DNA of 64,000 nucleotides from Humibacter ginsenosidimutans (GCF_007859675.1 NZ_CP042305.1:4092001-4156000), one strand, 5' to 3'. Shown: positions 1 to 9,354, numbered from the stretch's first letter. Numbers and translations are program-made. The notes: generated from the letters alone by a model not told the origin.

Positions 1-415
1 CGTCCTGGTTCTCGACGAACGTGGTCTCGATGCCGAGCTTGCCGAGCGTGTACTTGAAGAGGTTGTAGGTGCCGCCGTAGATCGAGCTCGACGAGACGAT
101 GTGATCGCCGGCCTGGGCGATGTTGAGCACCGCGAACGTGGACGCGGACTGGCCGCTGGCCAGCAGCAGCGCGCCGGTGCCGCCCTCGAGGGCGGCGACC
201 CGCTCCTCGACGACCGCCTGCGTCGGGTTCTGGATGCGCGTGTAGATGTTGCCGAACTCGGCGAGCGCGAAGAGGTTCTTCGCGTGGTCGGAGTTGTTGA
301 ACACGTACGACGTGGTCTGGTAGATCGGCGTGGCCCTCGCGTTGGTCACGGGATCGGGCGCGGCGCCGGAATGCACCTGCTTGGTTTCGAATTGCCACTG
401 CGCGGCGTCGGTCAT
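1..415 (-). CDS. metY: O-acetylhomoserine sulfhydrylase family enzyme (N-terminal part, cut by window edge)
   Basis: The first 138 residues of a PLP-dependent Cys/Met-metabolism enzyme; the 3' part lies outside the window. The start region (MTDAAQWQFETKQVHSG), then ATPIYQTTSYVF and YTRIQNPT, then LLASGQSASTFAVLNIAQAGDHIV, are typical of the O-acetylhomoserine (thiol)-lyase branch, which makes homocysteine from O-acetylhomoserine and sulfide in the cytoplasm. The PLP lysine would lie beyond the edge. ATG at 415 is preceded by GGGAG, a good ribosome site. The 113 bases upstream hold no SAM riboswitch I can recognise. A cystathionine gamma-synthase-like enzyme is the alternative, but the N-terminus fits MetY better. 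Confidence 0.85.
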   Translation of the reverse strand, partial: MTDAAQWQFETKQVHSGAAPDPVTNARATPIYQTTSYVFNNSDHAKNLFALAEFGNIYTRIQNPTQAVVEERVAALEGGTGALLLASGQSASTFAVLNIAQAGDHIVSSSSIYGGTYNLFKYTLGKLGIETTFVENQD

Positions 416-528
416 GATGATCTCCCGGTGGATAGTGCTCGTGGGTCCGGTGCATGCGAGCGCCGGTGCTGCAAGACAGCGTAGGCGCCGGGCATCCGGG
501 CCTCAAAACAGTCGAAATGCGGCGTAAC

Positions 529-1662
529 TCAGCGTTTCGCGGTCACGAGTACGGTGCCGGGCGGAACCGGCACGTCGGGCGCTGCCGGCGGCGGCAGCTG
601 GGCCAGCGCCTGCCGACGGAACAGCCATGGATAGTCCGGTTCGATCACCCAGTGGAACGCTCGCCTGATGAAGGGTTGCGACAGCAGAACGGAGATGCCG
701 ACCGACAGCACGATCACGCCTGCCAACACCCAGCTCGGCTTGTGACCGTCGAGCAGCCCGAACTGCCGCAACGGGTAGAGGAAGAAGCTGTGCAGCAGAT
801 AGATGTACATGGTCGCGGCGCCCCAGGCGGTGAACATCGTGCGGCGACGTGGCACCAGCGCGAGAAAGGCCAGCGTCAGCAGTGCTCCGACGCCGATCAT
901 CAGCAGCCGAACCGCGCCCGCCCACCATTGGTCGTAGCCGAACGAGTCGTACTGCTCGTCGTAGAGCAGGAACCGGCGGATGAGCAGGTCGCGCCAGAGA
1001 CCGATGTGGGCGCCCAGGAAGAGCAACACGAGACCGAACAGCACGATGGAGCCCGCGCGCCAGCGCCACGCCACCGCCGTCCGCAGCTGCAGCCACCGCT
1101 TCGTGATGCTCCAGTGCCGCAGCTTCCAGCCGAACACGAAGAACGGCAGCAGGCCTGCCGTTCTCGACAGCGCGAGCGTGCTGTCGACGTTGTCGAGGTA
1201 TCCGGCCGCGACGGAGATGAGGATTGCGAACACCAGCGGGTAGCGCAGCATCACCAGGTAGGGCAGCGCCACCCGCCACACGCCGAGGGCGATCAGGAAC
1301 CAGAGTGTCCAACTCGCGGTCGTGTAGTCGAGGCTGAGCTTTCCGGTGGCGGCCCAGTCGATCAGGCTCCACACCGTCTCGAAGATGACGTAGGGAAAGA
1401 CGATGTCGGTGAGCAGGCGCTTGAGGCCGCGGTAACCGGGCGGCTGCGCCTTCGCGAAGTAGCCGGACACGGTGACGAAGACCGGCACGTGAAAGAGGTA
1501 GATGAAGAGGTACAGCGTGTAGGCGGCATCCGAGTGGGCGATCAGCTTGAGGATGGCATGGCCGATCACGACCAGCGTGATGGCCAGCCAGCGTGCGTTG
1601 TCCCAGTAGGCGACACGAGCCTTACGTGGCGTCGTCGTCGCGATTCGTTCGGCGATCGTCAT
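529..1662 (-). CDS. Acyltransferase family 3 integral membrane protein
   Basis: A 377-residue polytopic membrane protein of the acyltransferase-3 / fucose 4-O-acetylase-like family. The N-terminus carries the family pattern YWDNARWLAITLVVIGHAI (D and R of the first helix, H of the active site), followed by many hydrophobic segments. Members move acetyl or acyl groups onto extracytoplasmic sugars or glycans; the substrate here cannot be told. ATG at 1662 follows GGAGGG. An open frame continues upstream to 1974, but it lacks a comparable ribosome site and would add a non-membrane extension. It is transcribed towards metY with a 113-bp gap. Confidence 0.85.
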   Translation of the reverse strand: MTIAERIATTTPRKARVAYWDNARWLAITLVVIGHAILKLIAHSDAAYTLYLFIYLFHVPVFVTVSGYFAKAQPPGYRGLKRLLTDIVFPYVIFETVWSLIDWAATGKLSLDYTTASWTLWFLIALGVWRVALPYLVMLRYPLVFAILISVAAGYLDNVDSTLALSRTAGLLPFFVFGWKLRHWSITKRWLQLRTAVAWRWRAGSIVLFGLVLLFLGAHIGLWRDLLIRRFLLYDEQYDSFGYDQWWAGAVRLLMIGVGALLTLAFLALVPRRRTMFTAWGAATMYIYLLHSFFLYPLRQFGLLDGHKPSWVLAGVIVLSVGISVLLSQPFIRRAFHWVIEPDYPWLFRRQALAQLPPPAAPDVPVPPGTVLVTAKR

Positions 1663-1804
1663 CGCCCTCCACGCTAGAGCACCCCCGAATGGGGGATGCT
1701 CAGGTACGGCCGGGCTCGGGATGCCGCACCTGGGACGAGCGCGCAGGTCGCGGATGCCCACGCCGCGGTTTCCGTGCACCACGGGCCGCCTGCACAATGG
1801 AGGA

Positions 1805-2587
1805 ATGGCATCCAGGCGTGTGGTCGTGACCGGAGCGAGTTCGGGCATCGGCGCGGCGACCGTGCGAGAGTTCCGCAACAGAGGCTGGAACGTGGTCGCG
1901 GTGGCGCGTCGGGAAGACAGATTGCGCGCGCTCGCCGAAGAGACGGGAACGGGGTTCTTCGCCGCCGACGTCACCTCGCCGGCCGAGGTCGAGGCGTTGC
2001 GGGATCACCTCGCGACGACCGGTGGCGTGCACGCGGTGGTCAACAACGCGGGCGGCGCCCGGGGGCTCGACACGATCGAGGCCGGCTCGGACGACGACTG
2101 GCGCTGGATGTTCGAGGTGAACGTTCTCGGCACCAAGCACGTCATCTCCGCGCTGCTGCCCTTGCTGCGTGACGCCGCGGAGGCCACAGGGCACGCCGAC
2201 ATCCTCAACGTCACGTCTACGGCCGGACACATGGCCTATGCGGGAGGCGCCGGTTACAACGCCGCGAAGTTCGCGCAGCACGCGCTCACCGAGGCGCTGC
2301 GGCTGGAACTGAACGGCGAGCCGCTACGCGTGATCGAGGTGGCGCCGGGCCTCGTGCACACCGAGGAGTTCTCGCTCACCCGGTTCCAAGGCGACAAGGA
2401 TCGCGCCGATGCGGTCTACGCCGACGTGCCCGAGCCGCTGAGCGCCCACGACGTCGCGGTCACGATCGTCGACGCGCTGGAGAGACCGCCGCATGTCGAC
2501 CTCGACCTGATCGTGGTGAAGCCGGTGGCGCAGGCAGCGGCGTATCGCCTGCACCGTGGACCGCTGCGCGTGGCCGGCAGAGACTGA
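1805..2587 (+). CDS. SDR family NAD(P)-dependent oxidoreductase (YdfG-like)
   Basis: A 260-residue classical short-chain dehydrogenase. It has the cofactor loop TGASSGIG near residue 9, NNAGGARG, a catalytic Ser in NVTSTAG and the YNAAKFA (YxxxK) motif. The family reduces or oxidises small hydroxy or keto compounds; serine/3-hydroxy acid dehydrogenases (YdfG group) are the nearest type I recognise, but the substrate is not determined. GGAGGA abuts ATG 1805 almost without a spacer, while CACAAT ends six bases upstream, so the mRNA may be leaderless. It heads a tight run with the channel, peptidase and ung genes (2-bp gap, then overlaps). Confidence 0.88.
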   Translation: MASRRVVVTGASSGIGAATVREFRNRGWNVVAVARREDRLRALAEETGTGFFAADVTSPAEVEALRDHLATTGGVHAVVNNAGGARGLDTIEAGSDDDWRWMFEVNVLGTKHVISALLPLLRDAAEATGHADILNVTSTAGHMAYAGGAGYNAAKFAQHALTEALRLELNGEPLRVIEVAPGLVHTEEFSLTRFQGDKDRADAVYADVPEPLSAHDVAVTIVDALERPPHVDLDLIVVKPVAQAAAYRLHRGPLRVAGRD

Positions 2588-2589
2588 CC

Positions 2590-3420
2590 ATGACGGGGGC
2601 CGCGCAGCGCCGCGCGAAGGGAGAGCGGGCCGAACAGCGCTGGGAGCGGTTGAGCGCCTGGCCATTCCTGGTGCTGTCTGCGGTGTTCATCGTGGCCTAC
2701 AGCATCCACTGCCTCGACTCGAGCCTTACTCCGTCGCAGCACGGCACCATCTGGATCATCCTCGCGGTGATCTGGGCGATCTTCGTGGTCGACTATGTGG
2801 GGCGTCTGGTGCTGGCGCCCGACCGCAGCTCGTTCGTGCGGCACAACATCCCCGATCTGCTCGCCGCGCTCGTGCCCATGTTCCGGCCGTTCCGCGCGCT
2901 GCGCGAGCTGCGACGTATCGAGTACTTCCAGGGCAAGACCGGCGCCGCTGTGCGTGCGAGGGTCATCGCCTACTCGGTGTCGTTCGTGGCGCTGTGGGTC
3001 TACACCATCTCGATCACCGTGGTGTTCGTCGAGCGCGGAGCCCCAGGAGCGACGATCGTGAGCCTCGGCGACGCACTGTACTGGTCGGCCGTGACCATGG
3101 CGACCGTGGGGTACGGCGACATGGTGCCGGTGACCACGGCGGGCCGAGTGCTGGCCGTCATGCTGATGATCAGCGGCGTGGGCATCGTGGGCGTCACGAC
3201 CGCGACGATCGTGTCGTATCTCAACGACACGGTGCGCAGGCACGTGACGAGCAGAGACGCCGACGGCACCGCGGGCGATGACCGGGGTGGGGCCGTGCAG
3301 GTCGCCGAGGCGATCGACGAGATCGGACTGGATGGACCGTCGGATCGGAAGCCGTCGCGAGCCGAGATGAACGAGACGAACCACGACGACGAGACGAATG
3401 AAGAGGGAGTCGATCGATGA
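2590..3420 (+). CDS. Potassium channel family membrane protein
   Basis: A 276-residue ion-channel protein with the K+ selectivity filter TVGYGD at residues 172-177. It has a transmembrane segment at about 24-41, another at about 55-75, an Arg-rich stretch (FRPFRALRELRRIEYF) resembling a voltage-sensor S4, and the pore-flanking helices, so it looks like a voltage-gated-type (ion_trans/KvAP-like) rather than a two-helix channel. The tail after residue 225 is hydrophilic and acidic, with no clear RCK domain. It starts two bases after the SDR stop and its stop overlaps the next start (ATGA), so it is cotranscribed with them. Confidence 0.88.
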   Translation: MTGAAQRRAKGERAEQRWERLSAWPFLVLSAVFIVAYSIHCLDSSLTPSQHGTIWIILAVIWAIFVVDYVGRLVLAPDRSSFVRHNIPDLLAALVPMFRPFRALRELRRIEYFQGKTGAAVRARVIAYSVSFVALWVYTISITVVFVERGAPGATIVSLGDALYWSAVTMATVGYGDMVPVTTAGRVLAVMLMISGVGIVGVTTATIVSYLNDTVRRHVTSRDADGTAGDDRGGAVQVAEAIDEIGLDGPSDRKPSRAEMNETNHDDETNEEGVDR

Positions 3421-4136
3421 GCGTGTTCCTGGTGGGCGGCGGACACCGTGACGACGTGGAGGACGCGCTCTACGGCGGCTTCATCGCAGAGGCCGTGGCG
3501 CGTGCGGGCGATGAGCGCCCCGCCCGCATCGCGGTGCTCACCGTGACCGAGCGCGCCACGGCCGACGCAGGCGACGCCTTCGCCGCGATCGTGCGCAGGG
3601 TGGCGAACGACTCTCCCGTCGACGTGGCGCAGATTGTGGTGGCCGAGGGGGAGAGGATGCCCGCCGCCGCGCTCGACGACGCCGACGGCATCCTCGTGGG
3701 CGGGGGCCTCACGCCCGCCTACCTCACCGCGCTGAAGCCGCTGGCGGCTCGTCTCCGTCTGGCCGTCGAGTCGGGGGTGCCGTATCTCGGCTTCTCCGCC
3801 GGTGCAGCGATTGCGCCCGATCGCGCGCTGATCGGCGGCTGGCGCATCGGCGACGTCGAGGTCGCGCAGGAGGACGCTGCCGAAGACCTCGACGAGGTCA
3901 CCGTCGAAGACGGCCTCGGGCTCATCGACGTCACCGTCGACGCGCACGCCGTGCAGTGGGGCAATCTCACCAGGGCGATCGCCGCCGTCGACTCCGGCGC
4001 CGTGGGCGAGGTGATCGCGCTCGACGAATCCACGGTGCTGGCGGTGGGATCAGGTCCGCTGCGCGCGGGCGGCGCAGGCACGGTGTGGGTGGTCACGAGA
4101 GACGAGCGCGGAGTGCTTGTTCGGGGCATGCGGTGA
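3417..4136 (+). CDS. Peptidase S51 family protein (dipeptidase E / cyanophycinase-like)
   Basis: A 239-residue class-I-glutamine-amidotransferase-like fold. The nucleophile elbow GFSAGAA places the catalytic serine at residue 127, preceded by [13 protein letters not shown], both characteristic of S51 peptidases (PepE, which cleaves Asp-X dipeptides, and cyanophycinase). The length suits PepE-like members. It overlaps the channel gene by four bases at its start and ung by four bases at its end. A physiological link to the channel is not evident. The substrate is unknown; assignment to the fold and family is firm. Confidence 0.8.
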   Translation: MSVFLVGGGHRDDVEDALYGGFIAEAVARAGDERPARIAVLTVTERATADAGDAFAAIVRRVANDSPVDVAQIVVAEGERMPAAALDDADGILVGGGLTPAYLTALKPLAARLRLAVESGVPYLGFSAGAAIAPDRALIGGWRIGDVEVAQEDAAEDLDEVTVEDGLGLIDVTVDAHAVQWGNLTRAIAAVDSGAVGEVIALDESTVLAVGSGPLRAGGAGTVWVVTRDERGVLVRGMR

Positions 4137-4828
4137 CGGCGCCGAAGACGCTGGCCGAGCTCGCCGCCGACGGCCAAATGGATCCTGGGTGGGCCGCGGT
4201 CCTGCAGCCGGTCGCGGGCGACATCGCGGCGATGGGGGACTGGCTGCGCGCCGAAGTGGCGTCGGGAAGGCACTATCTGCCTGCCGGCGCGAACGTGTTG
4301 CGGGCCTTCAGGTATCCGCTCGCCGACGTGCGCGTGCTCATCGTGGGGCAGGATCCGTACCCCACGCCGGGGCATCCGATCGGGCTCTCGTTCGCCGTCG
4401 AGCGCGATGTGCGCCCCATTCCGCGCAGCCTCCAGAACATCTATCGCGAGCTGCGTGAGGACCTCGGCGTGCAGCCGCCGGTGCACGGCGACCTCACGGC
4501 GTGGAGCGAACACGGCATCATGCTGCTCAACAGGGTGCTCACTGTGCGTCCCGGCGCGGCGGGGTCGCACCGCGGCGTCGGCTGGGAGCGAGTGACCGAG
4601 CACGTCATCCGGGCACTGGTGGAGCGGGGAACGCCGCTCGTGGCGATCCTCTGGGGAAGGGATGCCGCGAATCTGCGCCCCCTGCTCGGCCAGACCCCTG
4701 TCATCACCTCACCGCACCCCAGCCCGCTCTCCGCGAACGGCGGCTTCTTCGGCTCGAAGCCGTTCAGCCGCGCGAACGAGTTGCTCGTTCGTCAGGGCGC
4801 GCAGCCCGTCGACTGGTCGCTGAGCTGA
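4133..4828 (+). CDS. ung: Uracil-DNA glycosylase (family 1)
   Basis: A 231-residue family-1 uracil-DNA glycosylase that excises uracil from DNA for base-excision repair. The water-activating motif GQDPYP places the catalytic Asp at residue 74, and the second motif HPSPLS has its His at about 195. [12 protein letters not shown] also matches the family. The GTG start at 4133 overlaps the previous stop (GTGA), which is why I prefer it to the longer open frame reaching back to 3956. It is the last gene of the 1805-4828 run. Confidence 0.95.
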   Translation: MTAPKTLAELAADGQMDPGWAAVLQPVAGDIAAMGDWLRAEVASGRHYLPAGANVLRAFRYPLADVRVLIVGQDPYPTPGHPIGLSFAVERDVRPIPRSLQNIYRELREDLGVQPPVHGDLTAWSEHGIMLLNRVLTVRPGAAGSHRGVGWERVTEHVIRALVERGTPLVAILWGRDAANLRPLLGQTPVITSPHPSPLSANGGFFGSKPFSRANELLVRQGAQPVDWSLS

Positions 4829-4887
4829 CACCCGCTCGCATGCTCCCTGAGCGAGCGAAGCGAGCTGAGTAGGACAACGCCCTTCGG

Positions 4888-6348
4888 TCAGTTCAAGGCA
4901 GAGGTCAGCCTCGCCAGGCCGTCGAGGAACGTCGAGTGCGCGGGTTCGCGTTCCCACTCCTCGAGCGTGAGCTCGCGGCCGGCATCCCGGTATTTCTGTT
5001 CGACCCGGCGCATGGCCTGCACGAACGACGCACCGCGCACGAGCATCGACATCTCGGCGTTCAGGCTGAACGACCGGATGTCCATGTTGCTCGACCCGAT
5101 GACGGCGACGTCGTCGTCGATCGAGAAGTGCTTGGCGTGCAGGATGAACGGCGCGGGATAGAGGAAGATGCGCACGCCCGCCGCCAGCAGCGTTCGATAG
5201 TACGAGCGCTGCGCGTGGTACACGAGCCCCTGGTCGCCGATCTCGGAGACGAACAGCTGCACGTCGAGCCCGCGCTGGCACGCGGTCGTGATGGCGTACA
5301 CCATCGCCTCGTCCGGCACGAAGTACGGGCTGGTGAGGATGACCCGCTCCGTGGCGGCGTGGATGAGCGAGAGGAACAGCCGCAGGTTGTTCTCCGTCTC
5401 GTATGCCGGCCCCGACGGCACGAGCTGGCAGGTGAGGTTCTCGGCGGCCGGCGCGATGTCGGAGGCCGCCAGGTGTTCGCTCGCCGAGACATCCTCGCCG
5501 GTCTCGATCACCCAGTCGGAGAGGAACACGGTGTTCACCTGGGCGACCACCGGGCCGTCGAGCCGGGTCATGAGCTCCTGCCACTTGAGGCCGCGTTTGA
5601 TGTTCTTCGGCGAGTTGTAGTCGCGGGAGATGAGGTTCTGCGACCCCATGAACCCGACGCGGCCGTCGACCACGAGGAGCTTGCGGTGGTTGCGCAGGTC
5701 GGGACGCTGGAACTTGCCCTTGAACGGCTGCACCGGCAGCATGAACGACCACTTCACGCCGATGCGATCGAGCTCGGCGAAGGTCTTGTCGGAGTTCGGG
5801 ATCTTGCGCGTCGCGATGAAATCGGCCAGCAGCCGAACGGTGACGCCGCGCTGAACGGCACGTTCCATCGCCGAGAAGAAGCCGCGCGTGGTGTCGTCCC
5901 ACGCCACGATGTAGAACTCGACGTGCACCCAGTCGTTCGCCGTGTCGATGGCGGCTGCCATGGCATCCATGGATGCCTGGTAGTCGTCGATCAGGCTCGC
6001 CCCGTTCCCGGCGACGGCGGGCAGGCTCGTCAGCGTCTCGTTCTGCTCCGCGACACGCTGGAACCAGCGGGGCCAACCGGGGTCATCCCCTCCGCGCTGC
6101 ACGCGCGAGCGGATGATCTCGTCGATGCGCGCCTGCTCGTTGCGCCGCTTCGCCGGCAGCCGGAAGTTGCCGATCAGCAGATAGATGACGAGTCCGACGA
6201 GCGGCACGATGAGGATCAGCAGCAGCCACGCCATCGCCGCGGTGGGCTTGCGGTCCCTGGGGATGTAGATGAGCGCGAGCACGTCGATGATCAGAACGAC
6301 GACCCAGCCGAATCCCCAGAACAGATTCGACAGCAGCAGCGAATGCAT
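4888..6348 (-). CDS. cls: Cardiolipin synthase (phospholipase D superfamily)
   Basis: A 486-residue membrane-anchored enzyme with two N-terminal transmembrane helices (residues about 8-30 and 38-60) and two HKD motifs: HRKLLVVDGRVGFMGSQN (His at 221) and HAKHFSIDDDVAVIGSSNMD (His at 404). This is the ClsA/ClsB layout, which joins two phosphatidylglycerols (or PG with another donor) to make cardiolipin. Its start at 6348 has TAGGGT seven bases upstream and only a poor ribosome site, suggesting a near-leaderless mRNA. The 59-bp gap to ung contains a short GC-rich interspersed-repeat-like string. Confidence 0.92.
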   Translation of the reverse strand: MHSLLLSNLFWGFGWVVVLIIDVLALIYIPRDRKPTAAMAWLLLILIVPLVGLVIYLLIGNFRLPAKRRNEQARIDEIIRSRVQRGGDDPGWPRWFQRVAEQNETLTSLPAVAGNGASLIDDYQASMDAMAAAIDTANDWVHVEFYIVAWDDTTRGFFSAMERAVQRGVTVRLLADFIATRKIPNSDKTFAELDRIGVKWSFMLPVQPFKGKFQRPDLRNHRKLLVVDGRVGFMGSQNLISRDYNSPKNIKRGLKWQELMTRLDGPVVAQVNTVFLSDWVIETGEDVSASEHLAASDIAPAAENLTCQLVPSGPAYETENNLRLFLSLIHAATERVILTSPYFVPDEAMVYAITTACQRGLDVQLFVSEIGDQGLVYHAQRSYYRTLLAAGVRIFLYPAPFILHAKHFSIDDDVAVIGSSNMDIRSFSLNAEMSMLVRGASFVQAMRRVEQKYRDAGRELTLEEWEREPAHSTFLDGLARLTSALN

Positions 6349-6460
6349 ACCTGGAACCCTAGGGCGCGTTCGAACGCCACGTCATAACCCGTTCTGGGTG
6401 CTCATCGCCCGTTTCGGGTGCGGAAACACGGCCGCAACACGCCGCGGTTAGCCTGTAACG

Positions 6461-7039
6461 ATGCTGCAGGAGGAGTACGAGTCACGACGGGTGCTGCCGC
6501 CGCATCTGCGCAAGCCCGAGGCACCGGAGGCGCCGTTCAGCTACGAGATCCGGGATGCCACGCCCGCCGACCTTCCGCACATCCGCGAGATCTACAACTA
6601 TTACGTGACGAACAGCACCGTCACGTTCGACGAAGACACCATGTCGATCAAGGCGTGGAAGGCGAAGTACGCCCATCTGCGCAAGATCGGCATGCCGTTC
6701 CTGGTCGCCGCGTCGCCGAGTGGACAGATCCTCGGCTATGCACTGGTCACTCCGTGGAAGCAGAAGGCCGCCTACCGGTTCACGGTGGAGAACTCGATCT
6801 ATCTGGGGCAGGCGTCGACGGGAAAGGGACTCGGCACGGCGCTGATGAGGGCGCTCGTCGACGCTTCGAAGGCTGCAGGCCTCAAGGAGATGATCGCGGT
6901 GATCGCGGATCAGGGGGCCGAGGCATCCATCGCCATGCACCGCGCGTTCGGCTTCAAGCAGGTGGGCAGCATGGGCCGCGTCGGCTTCAAATTCGACCGC
7001 TGGCTGGGCACCGTGCTGATGCAGAAGAGCCTCAAGTAG
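6461..7039 (+). CDS. GNAT family N-acetyltransferase (phosphinothricin acetyltransferase-like)
   Basis: A 192-residue acetyl-CoA-dependent N-acetyltransferase. The domain starts near residue 28 (YEIRDATPADLPHIREIYN) and shows the PAT-type features TVTFDE, PFLVA, GYALVTPWKQKAAYRFTVE and STGKGLGTALM, the acetyl-CoA pyrophosphate loop. Members acetylate phosphinothricin-like or small amino compounds; the natural substrate is unknown. ATG 6461 has no ribosome site, but TAGCCT ends exactly six bases upstream, so the transcript is probably leaderless. A long hairpin at 7195-7235 lies downstream. Confidence 0.87.
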   Translation: MLQEEYESRRVLPPHLRKPEAPEAPFSYEIRDATPADLPHIREIYNYYVTNSTVTFDEDTMSIKAWKAKYAHLRKIGMPFLVAASPSGQILGYALVTPWKQKAAYRFTVENSIYLGQASTGKGLGTALMRALVDASKAAGLKEMIAVIADQGAEASIAMHRAFGFKQVGSMGRVGFKFDRWLGTVLMQKSLK

Positions 7040-7194
7040 CACCGCGCACGCGAGGCGTTCCTATGAATTCGCCTGGGCGTCGTTATCGATTCGTGATAAT
7101 TGCGACCGGATGCCGCGCGGCCGTCCTACAGTGGCCTCACCGTCACCGCCGGGCGCCTCGCATGGAGGCGAACGACACGACGCTGTACACGAAT

Positions 7195-7235
7195 CGAGGC
7201 CTGCCGCATCCGGAAGTCGGATGCCGCAGGCCTCG
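7195..7235. terminator. Bidirectional stem-loop terminator between convergent genes
   Basis: An 18-bp inverted repeat (7195-7212 with 7218-7235, one mismatch) around a five-base loop. It sits between the convergent GNAT gene and the ABC membrane gene whose stop is at 7260. There is no strong T tract on either side, as is common in high-GC actinobacteria. Confidence 0.7.
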
Positions 7236-7259
7236 TCCAGTTCGGCGCGCTCGCAGTCG

Positions 7260-8027
7260 TCAGGCTCGCGATGGCGCCTTGCGCAGCACGAAGTAGCCGA
7301 GCACCAGGCTGACCGCTGCCGGGATCAGCAGCCACGCGACGACCCCGACGGCGCGCACCTGCAGGAACCACTGTCCGACGGCGGGCCACGATGACGTGAG
7401 GGTGGCCGCAGCGATCAGGCCCGCGAGGATCAGCACCACGATCGCGCCCAGCGTGTAGAGGCCGTTGGCGCGCCACCGCACGTAGACGCTGCCTGCGAGG
7501 GCACCGAGGGTGAAGCAGACCATGAACGCCGCGAACGTGGCGAACAGCCGCTCCCAGACCGGCCCGGTGCCGAAGTACACGTTGCTGAACATGTGGGCGC
7601 TCATGCCGTAGCCGTGCGTCCAGTCCTCGACGTACGAGAGCAGCGTGCAGGCGACCGCGAAGAACAGGCCCTGCAGCACGAAGGCCAGCACCGTGCCGAG
7701 GTAGTAGTCCCTGCGCGTGGCCGACATGCCCACCGCGAACCGGAACGTGAGGTTCATCGCCTGCACGGCCGCGATCGCGAAGTACACGAAGATGTACATC
7801 GTCGCGCCCGACCATTCGGTGCCCTCGAGCTGCTCGTGCGTCGCCGCGAAGATCGAGATCCAGATCACCATGTTCACGAGCCAGACGAAGCCGAGGATCA
7901 TCCACGGCAGCGCCATCATCGAGAACCTGTTGGCGAAGTGCAACCGCGTGATGGTCCAGATGCGGTGACCTGCACCGGGGATCGGTGCAGAGTCCGCCAG
8001 CGCGGCGGTAGTGCTGACGGCGGTCAT
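7260..8027 (-). CDS. ABC transporter membrane protein
   Basis: A 255-residue hydrophobic protein with about six predicted membrane segments and a cytoplasmic N-terminus ending near residue 30. It has no ATP-binding motifs. Its start overlaps the stop of the ATPase gene (ATGA at 8024-8027), and the operon is led by a YtrA-type GntR regulator, so it is the permease of that exporter-like ABC system. The substrate cannot be told; related GntR-ABC operons in Gram-positives respond to cell-wall-active compounds. The hairpin at 7195-7235 ends the operon. Confidence 0.82.
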   Translation of the reverse strand: MTAVSTTAALADSAPIPGAGHRIWTITRLHFANRFSMMALPWMILGFVWLVNMVIWISIFAATHEQLEGTEWSGATMYIFVYFAIAAVQAMNLTFRFAVGMSATRRDYYLGTVLAFVLQGLFFAVACTLLSYVEDWTHGYGMSAHMFSNVYFGTGPVWERLFATFAAFMVCFTLGALAGSVYVRWRANGLYTLGAIVVLILAGLIAAATLTSSWPAVGQWFLQVRAVGVVAWLLIPAAVSLVLGYFVLRKAPSRA

Positions 8028-8941
8028 GACAGTGCCTCCCTGTCGGCCGCGCCGAAGTCGGCTGCGGCGGAGTTGGTGGTGCGCACGATGAGCTGCTGCA
8101 GCGAAACGGGAGCGAGCTCGAGGCCGGCGGCCACGGCATCCCGGCGCTCGTCGGCATCCAGCCGTTCGACCGTCACGGAGGCCAGCCCGCCGACGCCCTC
8201 GCGGTGCAGCACCGTGCGTCCCGCGACGAACGCGTCGACCGCACCGCGGGAGCCGACCACGGTGGTGGCGGAGTCGCGTGCCGCCTCCGCCGACTGGTTC
8301 ATGATGATGCGGCCCTTGTCGATGACGACGACGTGTTCGAGGATGTTCGCCACCTCGTCGATCAGGTGTGTGGAGAGGATGATCGTGCGCGGATGCTCGG
8401 AGTAGTCGGCGAGCAGGCGGTCGTAGAAGATCTGCCTGGCCACGGCATCCAGCCCGAGGTACGGCTCGTCGAAGAACGTCAGCGGCGCGCGCGCCGCGAG
8501 CCCCACGATGACGCCGACGGCGGAGAGCTGGCCGCGCGAGAGCTTCTTGATGCGCCGGTTCAGCGGCAGCTGGAAGTCGTCGATGAGCTGTGCGGCGAAG
8601 TCGGCGTCCCAGTTCTCGTAGAACCAGGGCGCGCAGCCGAACACGTGCTTCGGCTTGAATTCGTCGGGGTACTTCTGGTTCTCCTTGATGAACGAGAGCC
8701 GCGAGAGCACCCGGGCGTTCTCGACGGGGTGCTCGCCGAAGACACGGATCTCGCCCGAGCTGGCGAAATCCTGGCCGGTGACGGTCTGCATCAACGTGGT
8801 CTTGCCTGCGCCGTTGCGGCCGAGCAGGCCGGTGATGGCGTCGGTCTTGAACGTGAGGCTCACGTCGTCGAGCGCGGTGACATCGCCGAATCGCTTGGTG
8901 AGCCCGCTGATCTCGACCACGGGGGCGGTCGATGTGGTCAC
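8024..8941 (-). CDS. ABC transporter ATP-binding protein
   Basis: A 305-residue ATPase subunit. Walker A is GRNGAGKTT (near residue 38), the signature is a modified LSRGQLSAVG, and Walker B is LTFFDEPYLGLD. The family normally has LSGGQ; Arg in the third position and Leu in the fifth is the YtrB-like variant. The last 80 residues are an accessory C-terminal domain. The GTG start at 8941 overlaps the regulator stop (GTGA). A far longer open frame upstream is just the antisense of the amidase gene. Confidence 0.88.
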   Translation of the reverse strand: MTTSTAPVVEISGLTKRFGDVTALDDVSLTFKTDAITGLLGRNGAGKTTLMQTVTGQDFASSGEIRVFGEHPVENARVLSRLSFIKENQKYPDEFKPKHVFGCAPWFYENWDADFAAQLIDDFQLPLNRRIKKLSRGQLSAVGVIVGLAARAPLTFFDEPYLGLDAVARQIFYDRLLADYSEHPRTIILSTHLIDEVANILEHVVVIDKGRIIMNQSAEAARDSATTVVGSRGAVDAFVAGRTVLHREGVGGLASVTVERLDADERRDAVAAGLELAPVSLQQLIVRTTNSAAADFGAADREALS

Positions 8942-9300
8942 GATGCTTCTCCTTCGTGGGTGATGAGGTGCTGGAGTTGAGCCGGCGTGATGCCCAGGCT
9001 CTTCGCCTCGGCGATGAGCGGCACCACGAAGTCGGCGCGAAAGCTCTCGCGTCGTTTCGCCAGCAGTCGTTCTCGGGCCCCGGCGGCGACGAACATGCCG
9101 ATCCCGCGCTTCTTGTAGAGGATGCCGTCGTCGACCAGCAGCCCGACGCCCTTGCCGGCCGTCGCCGGGTTGATGCGGTGGAACGACGCGAACTCGTTCG
9201 TGGACGGCACCTGACTCTCCTCGGGCAATGTGCCCGAGATGATGTCGTTCTCGATCTGTTCCGCGATCTGCTGGAAGATCGGTTTGCCTTCGTCGATCAC
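8938..9300 (-). CDS. GntR family transcriptional regulator, YtrA subfamily
   Basis: A 120-residue regulator: a winged helix-turn-helix (GKPIFQQIAEQIENDIISG, then VPSTNEFASFHRINPATAGKG) followed only by the short dimerisation helices typical of the YtrA subfamily. It is expected to repress the ABC genes it overlaps. An ATG at 9321 is in frame, but it would lie only four bases after the -10 box, whereas GTG 9300 has GAGGAG five bases upstream. I therefore place the start at 9300, which leaves a leader of about 20 bases. Confidence 0.85.
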   Translation of the reverse strand: MIDEGKPIFQQIAEQIENDIISGTLPEESQVPSTNEFASFHRINPATAGKGVGLLVDDGILYKKRGIGMFVAAGARERLLAKRRESFRADFVVPLIAEAKSLGITPAQLQHLITHEGEAS

Positions 9301-9320
9301 CGGCTCTCCTCGTTGGTTCA

Positions 9321-9354
9321 TTAGTAGAGTAACTAACCGAAGAGGCGGTGTCAA
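9321..9354 (-). promoter_or_regulatory. Promoter and candidate operator of the GntR-ABC operon
   Basis: Reading the minus strand, TTGACA (9354-9349) is followed after exactly 17 bases by TACTCT (9331-9326), a near-consensus housekeeping promoter. The inverted repeat TTAGT-N6-ACTAA (9321-9336) lies over the -10 box, the position expected for autorepression by the YtrA-type regulator encoded just downstream. Confidence 0.75.

Noticed and set aside
416..528. SAM riboswitch ahead of metY
   Set aside because: SAM elements often precede metY in actinobacteria, but the 113 bases show only a CCGGGCATCCGGG-type hairpin and none of the conserved SAM-aptamer strings.
4841..4875. GCTCCCTGAGCGAGCG-type string after ung as a mobile repeat
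   Set aside because: It looks like an interspersed repeat I associate with related genomes, but only one copy is in this window, so no repeat call is supported.
7040..7194. Short ORFs between the GNAT gene and the terminator
   Set aside because: No ribosome site, no domain, and they run through the terminator hairpin.
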